Positions 8,055 through 16,060 of a stretch of DNA of 46,416 nucleotides are shown here, in pieces. The stretch lies in contig CAJFMW010000006.1 in the NCBI GenBank assembly GCA_904392525.1, positions 1 through 46,416 of the forward strand, in the 5' to 3' direction. Origin of the DNA: an uncultured Eisenbergiella sp. Lineage in GTDB: Bacteria; Bacillota; Clostridia; Lachnospirales; Lachnospiraceae. The notes under the pieces were generated by a model that searched no databases, was not told the origin of the DNA, and saw only the letters and a list, made by a program, of their open reading frames with translations. Each line of letters begins with the position of its first letter. Within the stretch, counting starts at the first letter, position 1. The position numbers and the translations under genes are program-made.

Positions 8055-8964
8055 ATCTTCCTCCCGAAGTACCGCATGCCGCCTGTTTGTCCGTGCCGAA
8101 TCTCTTCAGAATGCTTTCCGCCGCGCTCAGCCCGTTCGCAGAGGCCTGCTGCAGCCCCCTGGTCACACCGGCGCCATCCCCGATGGCCCGGAGCCCCTTG
8201 ATGCTCGTTTCAAAATCCTGATCCACCACCACCCGGTTGGAATAAAATTTCACCTCCACGCGCACGCCGATATCCACCGTTCCCGGAACCGTCTCAATCC
8301 CGATCTCATGGCATTTGTCCTTGAACCAGTCCGCGCCTTCGCGGCCCACCGCGCAGACCACCTCATCCGCGAGGAAGGTTTCTCCCGCATCCGTCACCAC
8401 GCCCTGAGCGCGTCCCTCTTCCACCAGGATTTCCTTCACCATGGTGTTGAAACGCATGGAAACGCCCTCCTCCATGAGATGCTGCTGGAGACGGGAATAA
8501 ATCTTATATCCCTCTTCCGTTCCCAGATGCCGGATCGGACATTCCACCAGCTTCAGGTTCGCGTTAATCGCCTTCCGCCGGATCTTCCGGATTTCCTTCT
8601 CCTTATCCACACCGTATACCTTCGTGTCCGCGCCGAACTTCAGATAGATGTCGTCGGATTCCCCGATCAGCTCCTTCGTCCGCTCATAGCCGAGGATCTG
8701 CGGCAGATTTCCGCCCACGTCCGGAGACAGGGAGAGCTTTCCATCCGAAAAAGCGCCGGCCCCCGCAAATCCCGTTGTGATGGCGCATGGATGACAGCCC
8801 GCGCATACGCCCGTTTTTCTTTTGGGGCAGACCCGCTTCTCGATGGGCCTTCCCTTCTCTATCATGAGTACCTTCAGTTCTTTTCTCTTCTCCAGCAGCC
8901 TGTAGGCACAGAAAATGCCTCCCGGGCCTGCTCCGATGATGATTACGTCATACTTTTCTGCCAT
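8047..8964 (-). CDS. NAD(P)/FAD-dependent oxidoreductase, internally shortened
   Basis: Flavoprotein of 305 residues. The N-terminal Rossmann dinucleotide fold is complete (DVIIIGAGPGGIFCAYRLLE, then a Glu-Lys strand end at about 36-37). A CPKRKTG..C..C-PCAITTGF cysteine segment and AGAFSDGKLSLS follow, and the second FAD motif GLRAIGDGAGVTRG is near the C-terminus. From my recollection of this family the usual length is about 460 residues. Here the segment between IGVRVEV and VEVKFYS is missing, with both flanks joined in frame at a GTGGAGGTG (8251-8259 on the plus strand) that could belong to either side. This looks like a deletion between 9-bp repeats. Whether the product still works is unknown. 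It has its own promoter (9018-9047) and is coupled to the PrsA-like gene downstream. Confidence 0.82.
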   Translation of the reverse strand: MAEKYDVIIIGAGPGGIFCAYRLLEKRKELKVLMIEKGRPIEKRVCPKRKTGVCAGCHPCAITTGFAGAGAFSDGKLSLSPDVGGNLPQILGYERTKELIGESDDIYLKFGADTKVYGVDKEKEIRKIRRKAINANLKLVECPIRHLGTEEGYKIYSRLQQHLMEEGVSMRFNTMVKEILVEEGRAQGVVTDAGETFLADEVVCAVGREGADWFKDKCHEIGIETVPGTVDIGVRVEVKFYSNRVVVDQDFETSIKGLRAIGDGAGVTRGLQQASANGLSAAESILKRFGTDKQAACGTSGGRYE

Positions 8965-9017
8965 ATTAAAATCTTCCTTTTCGCCATTCGCCGGCCCGTC
9001 AGAGCCAGCCTGCGCTC

Positions 9018-9047
9018 ATTATATCACACTTCCTTACCGCCTGCCAA
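9018..9047 (-). promoter_or_regulatory. Promoter of the FAD oxidoreductase/PrsA-like operon
   Basis: On the minus strand TTGGCA (9042-9047) and a perfect, extended TGATATAAT -10 (hexamer 9018-9023) are 18 bp apart, about 50 bp upstream of the oxidoreductase start. Confidence 0.75.
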
Positions 9048-9053
9048 CGACCG

Positions 9054-9092
9054 AAAAAAAGGAGGAACAGCCCTTCTCCGGCTCTCCCTCCT
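9054..9092 (-). terminator. Intrinsic terminator downstream of ilvE
   Basis: On the minus strand AGGAGG pairs with CCTCCT around an inner AGCC/GGCT stem and is followed by seven T residues. It lies between the ilvE stop and the next promoter. Confidence 0.75.
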
Positions 9093-9183
9093 GTCTGTGA
9101 AAATGCAGATTCTTTTTGACATGGCGCCCGCCGCAGCTTCTGCATGCTGCCCGCAGGCGCCTGTCTCACAGATTCCCTGCGGA

Positions 9184-10218
9184 TCAGAGAATTCTTCTCA
9201 CCCAGCCTTCCGGTCCCTCGATCCGGCCCATCTGGATTCCGGTCAGGGTGTCGTACAGCTTTTTGACCACCGGCCCCATCTCGTCCATGCCGCTCGGGAA
9301 ACAGATTTCCTTCCCATGATCCACAATCTTGCCCACAGGGCTGAGCACCGCGGCGGTGCCGCACAGACCGCACTCCGCAAAATTCTTCAGCTCCTCCAGC
9401 TTCACAGGACGCTCCTCCACTTCCATGCCGAGGATATCTCTCGCAACCACTACCAGAGAACGTCTGGTGATGGAAGGAAGGATGCTTCCTGATTTGGGAA
9501 TCACTACTTTTCCCTCCTTATCCACGAACAGGAAGTTGGCTCCTCCCGTCTCCTCCACGTAGGTTCTCGTGGCCGGATCCAGGAACAGATTCTCGTCAAA
9601 GCCGTTGGCATGCGCGGTCACGCAGGCATGCAGGCTCATCGCGTAGTTCAGCCCCGCCTTGATATGGCCCGTTCCGTGCGGAGCCGCCCGGTCAAAATCG
9701 CTGACGCACAGGGTGATGGGCTTCGCGCCGCCCTTGAAATAAGGTCCTACGGGAGTGACGAACACGCGGAACTGATATTCCTCAGCAGGCTTTACGCCGA
9801 TAACTGAAGAGCTTGCAAACATATAGGGACGGATATACAGCGTCGCTCCGCTTCCGTAAGGAGGTACCCATGCTGCGTTCGCCGCCACCACCCGGTCGAT
9901 GGCTTCCAGGAATCTCTCCTTCGGAAAAGGCGGCATTTCCAGCCTCTTCGCGCTGTCAATCATGCGCTCCGCATTCAGATCGGGGCGGAAAGTGACGATG
10001 TGGCCATCCTCCGTCGTATACGCCTTCAGGCCTTCGAAGACCTCCTGGCAGTACTGCAGAATTCCCGCGCACTCATTCAACACAACCTGCGCATCATCCG
10101 TCAGAGTTCCTTCATCCCAGGCGCCGTTCTTATAGTTGGAGACATAGCGCTTGTCCGTTACCATATAGCCAAAGCCAAGATTGGCCCAGTCGATGTTTTT
10201 CTTTTCCACTTTTCTCAT
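9184..10218 (-). CDS. ilvE: Branched-chain amino acid aminotransferase
   Basis: PLP-dependent class IV aminotransferase (344 residues) that interconverts valine, leucine and isoleucine with their 2-oxo acids using glutamate. The Schiff-base lysine is Lys187 in GTGHIKAGLNYA, with the substrate-side motif CQEVFEGLKAY (57-67) and the cofactor-phosphate region VEETGGANFLF. The length and the fold order match the long bacterial/eukaryotic type II BCAT group better than E. coli IlvE. The ATG at 10218 follows GGAAAGTGAGGA. It is monocistronic, with a strong promoter 60 bp upstream and a terminator after it. Confidence 0.95.
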   Translation of the reverse strand: MRKVEKKNIDWANLGFGYMVTDKRYVSNYKNGAWDEGTLTDDAQVVLNECAGILQYCQEVFEGLKAYTTEDGHIVTFRPDLNAERMIDSAKRLEMPPFPKERFLEAIDRVVAANAAWVPPYGSGATLYIRPYMFASSSVIGVKPAEEYQFRVFVTPVGPYFKGGAKPITLCVSDFDRAAPHGTGHIKAGLNYAMSLHACVTAHANGFDENLFLDPATRTYVEETGGANFLFVDKEGKVVIPKSGSILPSITRRSLVVVARDILGMEVEERPVKLEELKNFAECGLCGTAAVLSPVGKIVDHGKEICFPSGMDEMGPVVKKLYDTLTGIQMGRIEGPEGWVRRIL

Positions 10219-10275
10219 TCCTCACTTTCCACACTTCAATCTGATGCATCATTAAACTACTTTATATCGTCTGTT

Positions 10276-10303
10276 ATTATAGCACCATTTCCGTGTGCGT
10301 CAA
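10276..10303 (-). promoter_or_regulatory. ilvE promoter
   Basis: On the minus strand TTGACG (10298-10303), a 16-bp spacer and a perfect TATAAT (10276-10281) lie about 58 bp upstream of the ilvE start. No T-box or other riboswitch fits in the short leader. Confidence 0.8.
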
Positions 10304-10341
10304 AGTTTTTTTTGCATAAAAATGCACGAACCGCAAAAACC

Positions 10342-11283
10342 TTACAGCATCTTCCTCTTGCGCAGGATGCGGATGGCAATGATGCAGATGAGGAGGATCA
10401 CCACACAGATAATGCCGAAACCAAAGGGCGTATTTGAAAGAGGCATCCACTTTTCCTCCACGTTCATTCCGTAGATTCCGGAGATGATGGTGGGAATTGC
10501 CATGACGATTGTGATGGATGCCAGATATTTCATGGCGGTGTTCAGACGGTTGTCGCTGACGGAGCTTAACAGCTCCCTGGTTCCCTTGATGATGTCCCGG
10601 TAGATCTGTGTCATCTCTATGGCCTGCTGGTTTTCCACCACCACATCCTCTAAAAGCTCCTGATCCTCCGGATACTTTTTGATCCGGTTGTAACGCACCA
10701 GACGTTCAAACACCACCTTATTCGCCCGAAGGGAGGTGTCGAAGTACACCAGGTTGGATTCCAGTTCGTGCAGATCGATCAGATCCACGTCCTCCGTATC
10801 ATTGCCGATGTGTTCTTCAATTTCCTTCCGCCTGCGGTCCACAATTCGCAGGTAAGACTGATACAGCAGGCAGGTGCGCCAGAAAATCTGATAGATAAAG
10901 CGGACCTGCTTTTTCGTGCTGAACTCCTTCACCAGATTCTGCGTAAAGGCCTTCAGAACCGGCGTTTCCTCCCCGCAGACCGTAATCAGCGTTTCACCTG
11001 TCAGGATCAGCCCCAGCGGGATGGTGGTATAAGCCTCCCGTTTATGTCTGTACTCAATGGTAGGAATGTCGAACAGAATCAGTGAATAATCGTTGCTCAC
11101 ATCCACACGTGAGCTTTCCTCATCATCCAGCGCCGCCCTCACGTCCGCCGGATCGATTTCATAGGTTTCCGCCACAAGACTGCATTCCTCTGCCGTTGGG
11201 GCGGTCAGCGCCACCCAGATGCCCGGCTGGAATTCATCCACCTCATGAATGATGTTCCGATCTGTCATATACCTTTTGATCAT
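10342..11283 (-). CDS. CorA-family magnesium/divalent-cation channel
   Basis: A 313-residue member of the CorA (2-TM-GxN) family. A large N-terminal cytoplasmic domain is followed by a long stalk helix and two C-terminal membrane segments (about 257-277 and 285-305). The selectivity-filter motif GMN is present in GIYGMNVEEKW between them. The protein forms pentameric Mg2+ channels in characterised relatives. The ATG at 11283 overlaps the folA stop codon in an ATGA arrangement, so it is the last, translationally coupled gene of the MBL-thyA-folA-corA operon. Confidence 0.92.
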   Translation of the reverse strand: MIKRYMTDRNIIHEVDEFQPGIWVALTAPTAEECSLVAETYEIDPADVRAALDDEESSRVDVSNDYSLILFDIPTIEYRHKREAYTTIPLGLILTGETLITVCGEETPVLKAFTQNLVKEFSTKKQVRFIYQIFWRTCLLYQSYLRIVDRRRKEIEEHIGNDTEDVDLIDLHELESNLVYFDTSLRANKVVFERLVRYNRIKKYPEDQELLEDVVVENQQAIEMTQIYRDIIKGTRELLSSVSDNRLNTAMKYLASITIVMAIPTIISGIYGMNVEEKWMPLSNTPFGFGIICVVILLICIIAIRILRKRKML

Positions 11284-11783
11284 TGCGTCGCCTGCGCCTT
11301 TCTGACATATTTCAGGAAATGATAAGTGGTGTCAAAATAACACATCTCGTCGCTCTCGGCGGTAATTTCCCACGCTTCATCCGCATCCAGATCCGGGAAC
11401 CAGGCATCCGCCTCATAAGCCCGGTCGATCTTCGTCACATGGGCGGTGTCGCAGTAGGGAAGGAGCTGCCTGTACACGCTCTCTCCGCCGATCACATAGA
11501 TGTTTTCATCCGCGTACTTTTTCAGCTCTTCCAGAAGCTCTTCCACCGAATGCACCACCACGGCGTCCTTCACCCGGTAATCCGGGTTCGCGCTCAGGAC
11601 AATGTTTGTCCGGCCCGCAAGCGGCAGCCCGCCGGGAAAGGTATCCATGGTTTTGCGGCCGAGCACAACCACCTTCCCCAGCGTTTCCTGACGGAACATC
11701 TTGTGATCCGCAGGGATGCGCACCAGAAGGTTTCCCCGGCAGCCAATCGCCCAGTTTTCATCCACAGCAACTATCAGATTCAT
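11280..11783 (-). CDS. folA: Dihydrofolate reductase
   Basis: NADPH-dependent enzyme that regenerates tetrahydrofolate from the dihydrofolate made by thymidylate synthase. The 167-residue protein begins MNLIVAVDENWAIGCRGNL, the typical DHFR opening with the Met20-loop region, and carries VVVLGRKTMDTFPGGLPL and IYVIGGESVYRQLL (cofactor and active-site segments). The start at 11783 is preferred over an in-frame ATG 21 bases upstream because AAAGGAAGG is well spaced for it. It lies 38 bp after thyA and overlaps the corA-like start by 4 bp, so one transcript couples dTMP synthesis with folate recycling. Confidence 0.95.
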   Translation of the reverse strand: MNLIVAVDENWAIGCRGNLLVRIPADHKMFRQETLGKVVVLGRKTMDTFPGGLPLAGRTNIVLSANPDYRVKDAVVVHSVEELLEELKKYADENIYVIGGESVYRQLLPYCDTAHVTKIDRAYEADAWFPDLDADEAWEITAESDEMCYFDTTYHFLKYVRKAQATQ

Positions 11784-11821
11784 CTTTGCAGCCTTCCTTT
11801 CCATTCCAGTTTTTCAGTATC

Positions 11822-12670
11822 CTAAATCGCAATCGGAATATCCCGGATCTGCTCTCCCGTCACATAATCGTCCACCCGCACGTCATTCCTGGTGAACTGA
11901 TAGAAATCCTTTACCTCCGGATTCAGCCAGAATTTCGGCGCCGGGTAGGGCGTTCTTGCAATCAGCTCCTGAATGATCGGAATATGCCTGTCATAAATAT
12001 GCGCGTCCGCAATCACATGCACCAGCTCGCCCACGTTCATATCGCATACCTGAGCGATCATGTGCACCAGCACCGCATACTGTACCACGTTCCAGTTGTT
12101 CGCCGCAAGCACATCCTGCGAACGCTGGTTCAGAATCGCGTTCAGCGTTAGCCTCCTCTCCCCCTTCTTCTGCGTCACGTTGAAGGTCATGCTGTAAGCG
12201 CAGGGATAGAGATTCATCTCATGCAGATCCTGATGCACATAGATATTCGTCAGAATCCGGCGGCTGAAGGGATTGTGCTTCAGATCATAAAGCACCCGGT
12301 CCACCTGATCCATCATCCCTTCCCTGTACTGGTGCTTCACGCCCAGCTGATATCCGTAAGCCTTTCCGATGGAGCCGTCCTCGTCCGCCCACTCATCCCA
12401 GATATGGCTGTGCAGATCGTGGATGTTGTTGGACTTCTGCTGCCAGATCCAGAGCATTTCATCGGTGGCGCTCTTCAACGCGGTCCGCCGCAGCGTCAGA
12501 ATCGGAAATTCCTTTGAAAGATCGTACCGGTTCACCACCCCGAATTTTTTAATCGTATAGGCGGGCGTTCCGTCCGGCCACTTCGGCCGGACCTTCTCCC
12601 CCTCCGTGCTCGTTCCGTTTTCCAGGATGTCCTTACACATATTGATGAAAGTAATGTCTGCCAGACTCAT
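11822..12670 (-). CDS. thyA: Thymidylate synthase (ThyA type)
   Basis: Converts dUMP to dTMP using methylene-tetrahydrofolate. The 282-residue sequence is a divergent ThyA: the nucleophile is Cys157 in NLYPCAYSMTF, where E. coli has PCH, so the histidine after the cysteine is replaced by alanine. Other key positions are kept: NQRSQDVL (phosphate-binding arginine), NNWNVVQYA (the dUMP-binding asparagine region) and ADAHIYDRH (His and Tyr contacting the sugar). Such sequences form a recognisable clostridial subgroup as I recall it, so the change is not a sign of decay. The ATG at 12670 follows GTGGAGGAAAT. The gene is followed directly by folA, the enzyme it depends on. Confidence 0.93.
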   Translation of the reverse strand: MSLADITFINMCKDILENGTSTEGEKVRPKWPDGTPAYTIKKFGVVNRYDLSKEFPILTLRRTALKSATDEMLWIWQQKSNNIHDLHSHIWDEWADEDGSIGKAYGYQLGVKHQYREGMMDQVDRVLYDLKHNPFSRRILTNIYVHQDLHEMNLYPCAYSMTFNVTQKKGERRLTLNAILNQRSQDVLAANNWNVVQYAVLVHMIAQVCDMNVGELVHVIADAHIYDRHIPIIQELIARTPYPAPKFWLNPEVKDFYQFTRNDVRVDDYVTGEQIRDIPIAI

Positions 12671-12681
12671 ATTTCCTCCAC

Positions 12682-12728
12682 GCCGCCGCAGGCGGCCCTA
12701 TCATTCCAGCACGAACAAAAGTTCGCGC
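12682..12728. repeat. Two-hairpin intergenic element between MBL gene and thyA
   Basis: GCCGCC-GCA-GGCGGC (12682-12696) is followed by a CGAAC-AAAA-GTTCG hairpin (12712-12725) with further partial pairing outside. The first hairpin and the CGAAC/GTTCG core recur in the glyA leader (25523-25640), so this looks like a small dispersed family. It lies just upstream of the thyA ribosome binding site. Confidence 0.5.
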
Positions 12729-12739
12729 CGTCCTCCGGT

Positions 12740-14347
12740 TTATAATTTCCATTTGTCGCAGAGCGCGTTGATCTGATCCGCAAACCGGGCGAGATCCTTG
12801 TTCGCCATCCCCTTCGCGTCCCGGATGACCACAAGCAGGCGTGCTCCGGCCGCCTCCAGCCTCGCGTATACGCTGTTCTTTGCCGCCGGCGCCTTCGCGG
12901 TCTTCTCACGCCATACCGGCTCCGCCTCATATTCAAAACTGTTATTAATCAGGTCAAACCGGGTGCCGCTGTAGGGCGCGTATGTGCGATATCCATGCTC
13001 ACGGCTCAGCTCTTCCGCAAAAGAGGTGCAGACCGCATCCTCTCCATGCACGATGAACACCCGGAGCGGCTTCTCTTCAAAGCCGGACAGCCAGTCGATC
13101 AGCCCCTTCTTATCCGCGTGTCCGCTCATCCCCTTAAAGGCCACGATGGAGGCTCTCACGTCCACCGTCTCTCCGAACAGCTTCACTTCCTCCGCGCCTT
13201 CCAGAATCTTTCTTCCCAGCGTGCCGACGGACTGATAGCCCACGAAAAGGATCGTGCATTCCGGCCGCCAGAGATTGTGCTTCAGATGATGCCGGATCCG
13301 CCCGGCCTCGCACATACCTGACGCGGAAACGATCACCTTCGGCGTCTCGTCAAAATTGATGGCCTTCGACTCGTCGCTGGTGATGGAAAGCTTCAGTCCG
13401 GGGAAGGAAAGCGGATTGATCCCCTGATGCACCAGTTCCATCGCCTCATCGTCAAAGCACTCATACTCATTTCGTTCAAAAATTTCCGTGGCCTCCACCG
13501 CCAGCGGGCTGTCCACGTAGACAGGGAAATTCCCGTGGCCCGTCACCATGTTTTCTTCCTTGATCTTCCGCAGGATATACAGCACCTCCTGGGTCCTGCC
13601 CACCGCAAAGGAAGGAATCACCACGTTTCCGCCCCGGTCGAAGGTCTCCTGAAGAAGCCCCGCCAGATCCTTCACATAATCGGGACGCGCAGTCTCATGC
13701 AGCCGGTCCCCGTAGGTGGACTCCATGATCACATAATCCGCCTGCGCCGTTTTCTGGGGATTTCGGATGAGCGGCTGGTTGAGATTTCCCACGTCTCCGG
13801 AAAAGCAGAGCTTTCTCTCGATCCCGTTCTCCTTCAGCCACACCTCGATGCTGGACGAACCCAGCAGGTGTCCGATGTCCGTAAAACGAATCCGGACGCC
13901 CTCGCAGACCTCGATTTCCTTCTGATAGTCGCAGGGCACCAGCAGGGAAATGGCGCCTTCCGCATCCTCCATCGTGTAAGGCGGCTCATACACCTCCGCA
14001 CCCGAATGCCGCTTCGCCTTCCTGCTCTTCCATTCCGCCTCCTGCTGCTGGATGTGCGCGCAGTCACGCAGCATGATGTCACAAAGCTGGGCCGTCGCCC
14101 GCGTCGCAAAAATCTGTCCCCGAAAGCCTCTCGCATACAGCTGGGGCAGCATGCCCGAATGATCCACATGCGCATGGGTCAGAAATACATAATCGATCTG
14201 CGCTTCCGGCACAGGAAGCGGCGCATTCTCGAAAGGATTGATCCCCTGCTCCATCCCCCGATCCACCAGCATGTGTATCCCTGCCGCCTCCAGATAATGA
14301 CAGCTCCCCGTTACCTCATGATCCGCTCCGACAAAAACAAGCTTCAT
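12740..14347 (-). CDS. RNA-processing metallo-beta-lactamase fold protein (beta-CASP/RMMBL type)
   Basis: A 535-residue protein of the beta-CASP group, which includes nucleases acting on RNA (CPSF73/YSH1, archaeal and bacterial homologues). The zinc-site motif is LTHAHVDHSG with His58, His60, Asp62 and His63. Later metal ligands lie in IRFTDIGHLLGSS and FSGDVGN. The beta-CASP insertion contains IPSFAVGRTQEVLY and SASGMCEAGRI, and the RMMBL C-terminal signature GHADKKGLIDWL is followed by FIVHGE. The start at 14347 has GGAGGAAGGACT directly upstream; the frame extends 16 codons further without a good site. It leads an operon with thyA, folA and corA. The substrate is not known; it is not a standard RNase J by sequence order. 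Confidence 0.9.
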   Translation of the reverse strand: MKLVFVGADHEVTGSCHYLEAAGIHMLVDRGMEQGINPFENAPLPVPEAQIDYVFLTHAHVDHSGMLPQLYARGFRGQIFATRATAQLCDIMLRDCAHIQQQEAEWKSRKAKRHSGAEVYEPPYTMEDAEGAISLLVPCDYQKEIEVCEGVRIRFTDIGHLLGSSSIEVWLKENGIERKLCFSGDVGNLNQPLIRNPQKTAQADYVIMESTYGDRLHETARPDYVKDLAGLLQETFDRGGNVVIPSFAVGRTQEVLYILRKIKEENMVTGHGNFPVYVDSPLAVEATEIFERNEYECFDDEAMELVHQGINPLSFPGLKLSITSDESKAINFDETPKVIVSASGMCEAGRIRHHLKHNLWRPECTILFVGYQSVGTLGRKILEGAEEVKLFGETVDVRASIVAFKGMSGHADKKGLIDWLSGFEEKPLRVFIVHGEDAVCTSFAEELSREHGYRTYAPYSGTRFDLINNSFEYEAEPVWREKTAKAPAAKNSVYARLEAAGARLLVVIRDAKGMANKDLARFADQINALCDKWKL

Positions 14348-14420
14348 AGTCCTTCCTCCCATTTCTGGACCGGTGTCGTCCCGGCATCGGTCCACCCTTA
14401 GCGCCTTCTATCTTCCCCAT

Positions 14421-14514
14421 AAAAAGTGTGCGCCCTGATGCGGTACGCATCATGCGCACCACTCGCGCCGAGCGTGAGTGCCGTCAGGCAATAGTTTCCC
14501 TTCGCGCGAGTGCG
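14421..14514. repeat. Structured dispersed repeat, copy A
   Basis: A 47-bp core at 14461-14507 matches the second copy at 44088-44134 at 43 of 47 positions, and a 13-bp AAAAAGTGTGCGC block lies before both. In this copy the arms ATGCGCAC(C)ACTCGCGC and GCGCGAGTGCGCAT can form a long stem around the core, and the inner TGCC-TGAC-GGCA hairpin (read on the minus strand) is present. Copy A carries an additional palindromic segment of about 27 bp between the two blocks. It falls in the predicted 5' leader of the MBL-thyA-folA-corA operon. Confidence 0.65.
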
Positions 14515-14532
14515 CATCCACAGCGGAGCGTC

Positions 14533-14575
14533 TTTTTTATACGATAGGAAATGAAATTTCCTATCGTATAAAAAA
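14533..14575. repeat. Perfect 20-bp inverted repeat in operon leader
   Basis: TTTTTTATACGATAGGAAAT and its exact reverse complement are separated by only 3 bp. Because each arm ends in a T- or A-run, it could act as a terminator or attenuator in either direction. It lies between the predicted promoter (14594-14622) and the MBL gene. Confidence 0.8.
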
Positions 14576-14593
14576 TGCCACTGCCCATACCCC

Positions 14594-14622
14594 AGTATAA
14601 CATGGTATGACGACAGCGGCAA
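14594..14622 (-). promoter_or_regulatory. Promoter of the MBL-thyA-folA-corA operon
   Basis: On the minus strand TTGCCG (14617-14622), a 17-bp spacer and TATACT (14594-14599). The implied leader is about 240 nt and contains the 20-bp inverted repeat and dispersed repeat copy A. Confidence 0.65.
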
Positions 14623-14686
14623 ATTTATTTATTCCGTTTCCACTACGCTTCCCGCTCTCCCGGCTCTACGGGCGAAACGCAGCCTT

Positions 14687-16000
14687 TTATTCCTCCCCGT
14701 ATATTTCCTTTCTGATATAGGCTCTGTTCTGATCGAAATCCACCTGCAGCACCGACATTTCCCGGATAGTCGCATTGGAATAGGTGCCGTCCAGCGGAAG
14801 GCTGTCCTGCACGATATCATAGGTCAGGAGCTTTCCTGCCATCATCGCAAGCCGCATGCATTCCCCCTGTGTCAGGTTGGTGGTCAGATTCGGGAACAGG
14901 CCGTTAATCAGCCCGCCCGGATTGGTTATCAGCGCGCCGGGAAGCTTTTTCATCACAGCGGAAAGCACGTTTCTCTGCCTCTGGGTGCGCGCGAAGTCCG
15001 TACCGATATACCGGTTTCTGCAGTAAGCCAGCGCCTGCGCGCCGTTCAGATGAATGTTTCCGGAAAGCGAAGTATCCAGATAATCCGTTTCCATCGGCAT
15101 GCCTCTCAGCTCATTGTACTCATTCAGATAGGCGTTCACCCACTGTACCTCTTCATTGGTCAGCTCCAGCTCCACGCCTCCAACCGCGTCCACCAGATTC
15201 GCAAAGGCTTCAAAGTTCACCACCGCATAGTGGTAAACTCCCGTGCCGAAATTCTGATTAATTGTCTCCATCAGAAGCTCCGGCCCGCCATAGGCATAGG
15301 CCGCATTCAGGCGATTCCCATCATGTCCGGGAATCTCCACATACATATCCCGCAGCAGCGAAGTCATGTGCACCGTCTTCGTCCGGTCGCTGATGGTGAT
15401 CAGGATCATGGCGTCCGACCGGCCTTCCGTTCCCGACGTCCGGGAATCGCTTCCAATCAGCAGCACGCTCGTCACGCCGTTCTCCTTTAACGGGCCGCTC
15501 ACACTTTCATTCTGTTCGTAATTCATCTGGTCATATACGACTCCGACTGCCAGATACAGCCCGCCGAAAAAAATTGCCAGCAGGATCAATATGAAAATAA
15601 GAAACTTTTTCAGGCCGGAATGCTTTTTCTTCTTCCCGGTTCTGCCGCTCTGATTCTCTTCTTTCTGCTCTCTGCGCCTTCCCATGCTCCTGTCCTCTGC
15701 CTCCCTGCGGGAAATCCTCTTCTTTTCCACAGGAACTTCCTCTTCGTCCTCCGGGAAAAAATCTTTCTCATCCCGGAAGGAATCCTCATCCGGCAGGAAA
15801 TCCGCATCCCTTTCCCCGGAGAACTCCTCATCCTCCGGGAAATAATCCGGCTCCTCTTCGCCGTCCTCCGCGTCCGTCTCCCAGAACTCCTCTTCGTCCT
15901 CCGGCCGGGAATCCTCCCTGACCCCGTCCACCTCTCGCTCCAGAAACTGTTCCAGCCCCTTCTGGATCTGTTCCATTTCGTTTTCTGTATCTTTTCTCAT
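14687..16000 (-). CDS. LytR-CpsA-Psr (LCP) family cell-wall glycopolymer ligase
   Basis: A 437-residue membrane protein of the family that attaches teichoic acid-like or capsular polymers to peptidoglycan. A long, very acidic cytoplasmic N-terminus (about 20-90, many Glu/Asp with repeated FFPEDEEE-like stretches) is followed by a basic segment and one membrane helix (131-156). The extracellular LCP domain carries VLLIGSDSR (179-187), GRSDAMILI (193-201) and SLLRDMYVEIPG (214-225), including the Arg and Asp residues that bind the polyprenyl pyrophosphate donor in known members. The ATG at 16000 has AAGGAG 8 bases upstream. The acidic extension is unusual in length and may interact with a cytoplasmic partner. 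An extended -10 lies at 16052-16060. Confidence 0.92.
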   Translation of the reverse strand: MRKDTENEMEQIQKGLEQFLEREVDGVREDSRPEDEEEFWETDAEDGEEEPDYFPEDEEFSGERDADFLPDEDSFRDEKDFFPEDEEEVPVEKKRISRREAEDRSMGRRREQKEENQSGRTGKKKKHSGLKKFLIFILILLAIFFGGLYLAVGVVYDQMNYEQNESVSGPLKENGVTSVLLIGSDSRTSGTEGRSDAMILITISDRTKTVHMTSLLRDMYVEIPGHDGNRLNAAYAYGGPELLMETINQNFGTGVYHYAVVNFEAFANLVDAVGGVELELTNEEVQWVNAYLNEYNELRGMPMETDYLDTSLSGNIHLNGAQALAYCRNRYIGTDFARTQRQRNVLSAVMKKLPGALITNPGGLINGLFPNLTTNLTQGECMRLAMMAGKLLTYDIVQDSLPLDGTYSNATIREMSVLQVDFDQNRAYIRKEIYGEE

Positions 16001-16051
16001 ATATCATGCTCCTTTCCGGGAGCCTCTTCCGGCTGTTTCAGGATGGTACTC

Positions 16052-16060
16052 AGTATATCA
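16052..16060 (-). promoter_or_regulatory. Possible extended -10 promoter of the LCP gene
   Basis: TGATATACT on the minus strand lies about 50 bp upstream of the LCP start. No good -35 box is visible, so activity would depend on the TG extension. Confidence 0.35.

Noticed and set aside
12667-12936. An 89-codon minus-strand frame overlapping the MBL gene 3' end.
   Set aside because: It is a different frame of the well-supported MBL gene on the same strand, Arg-rich and without a start site.
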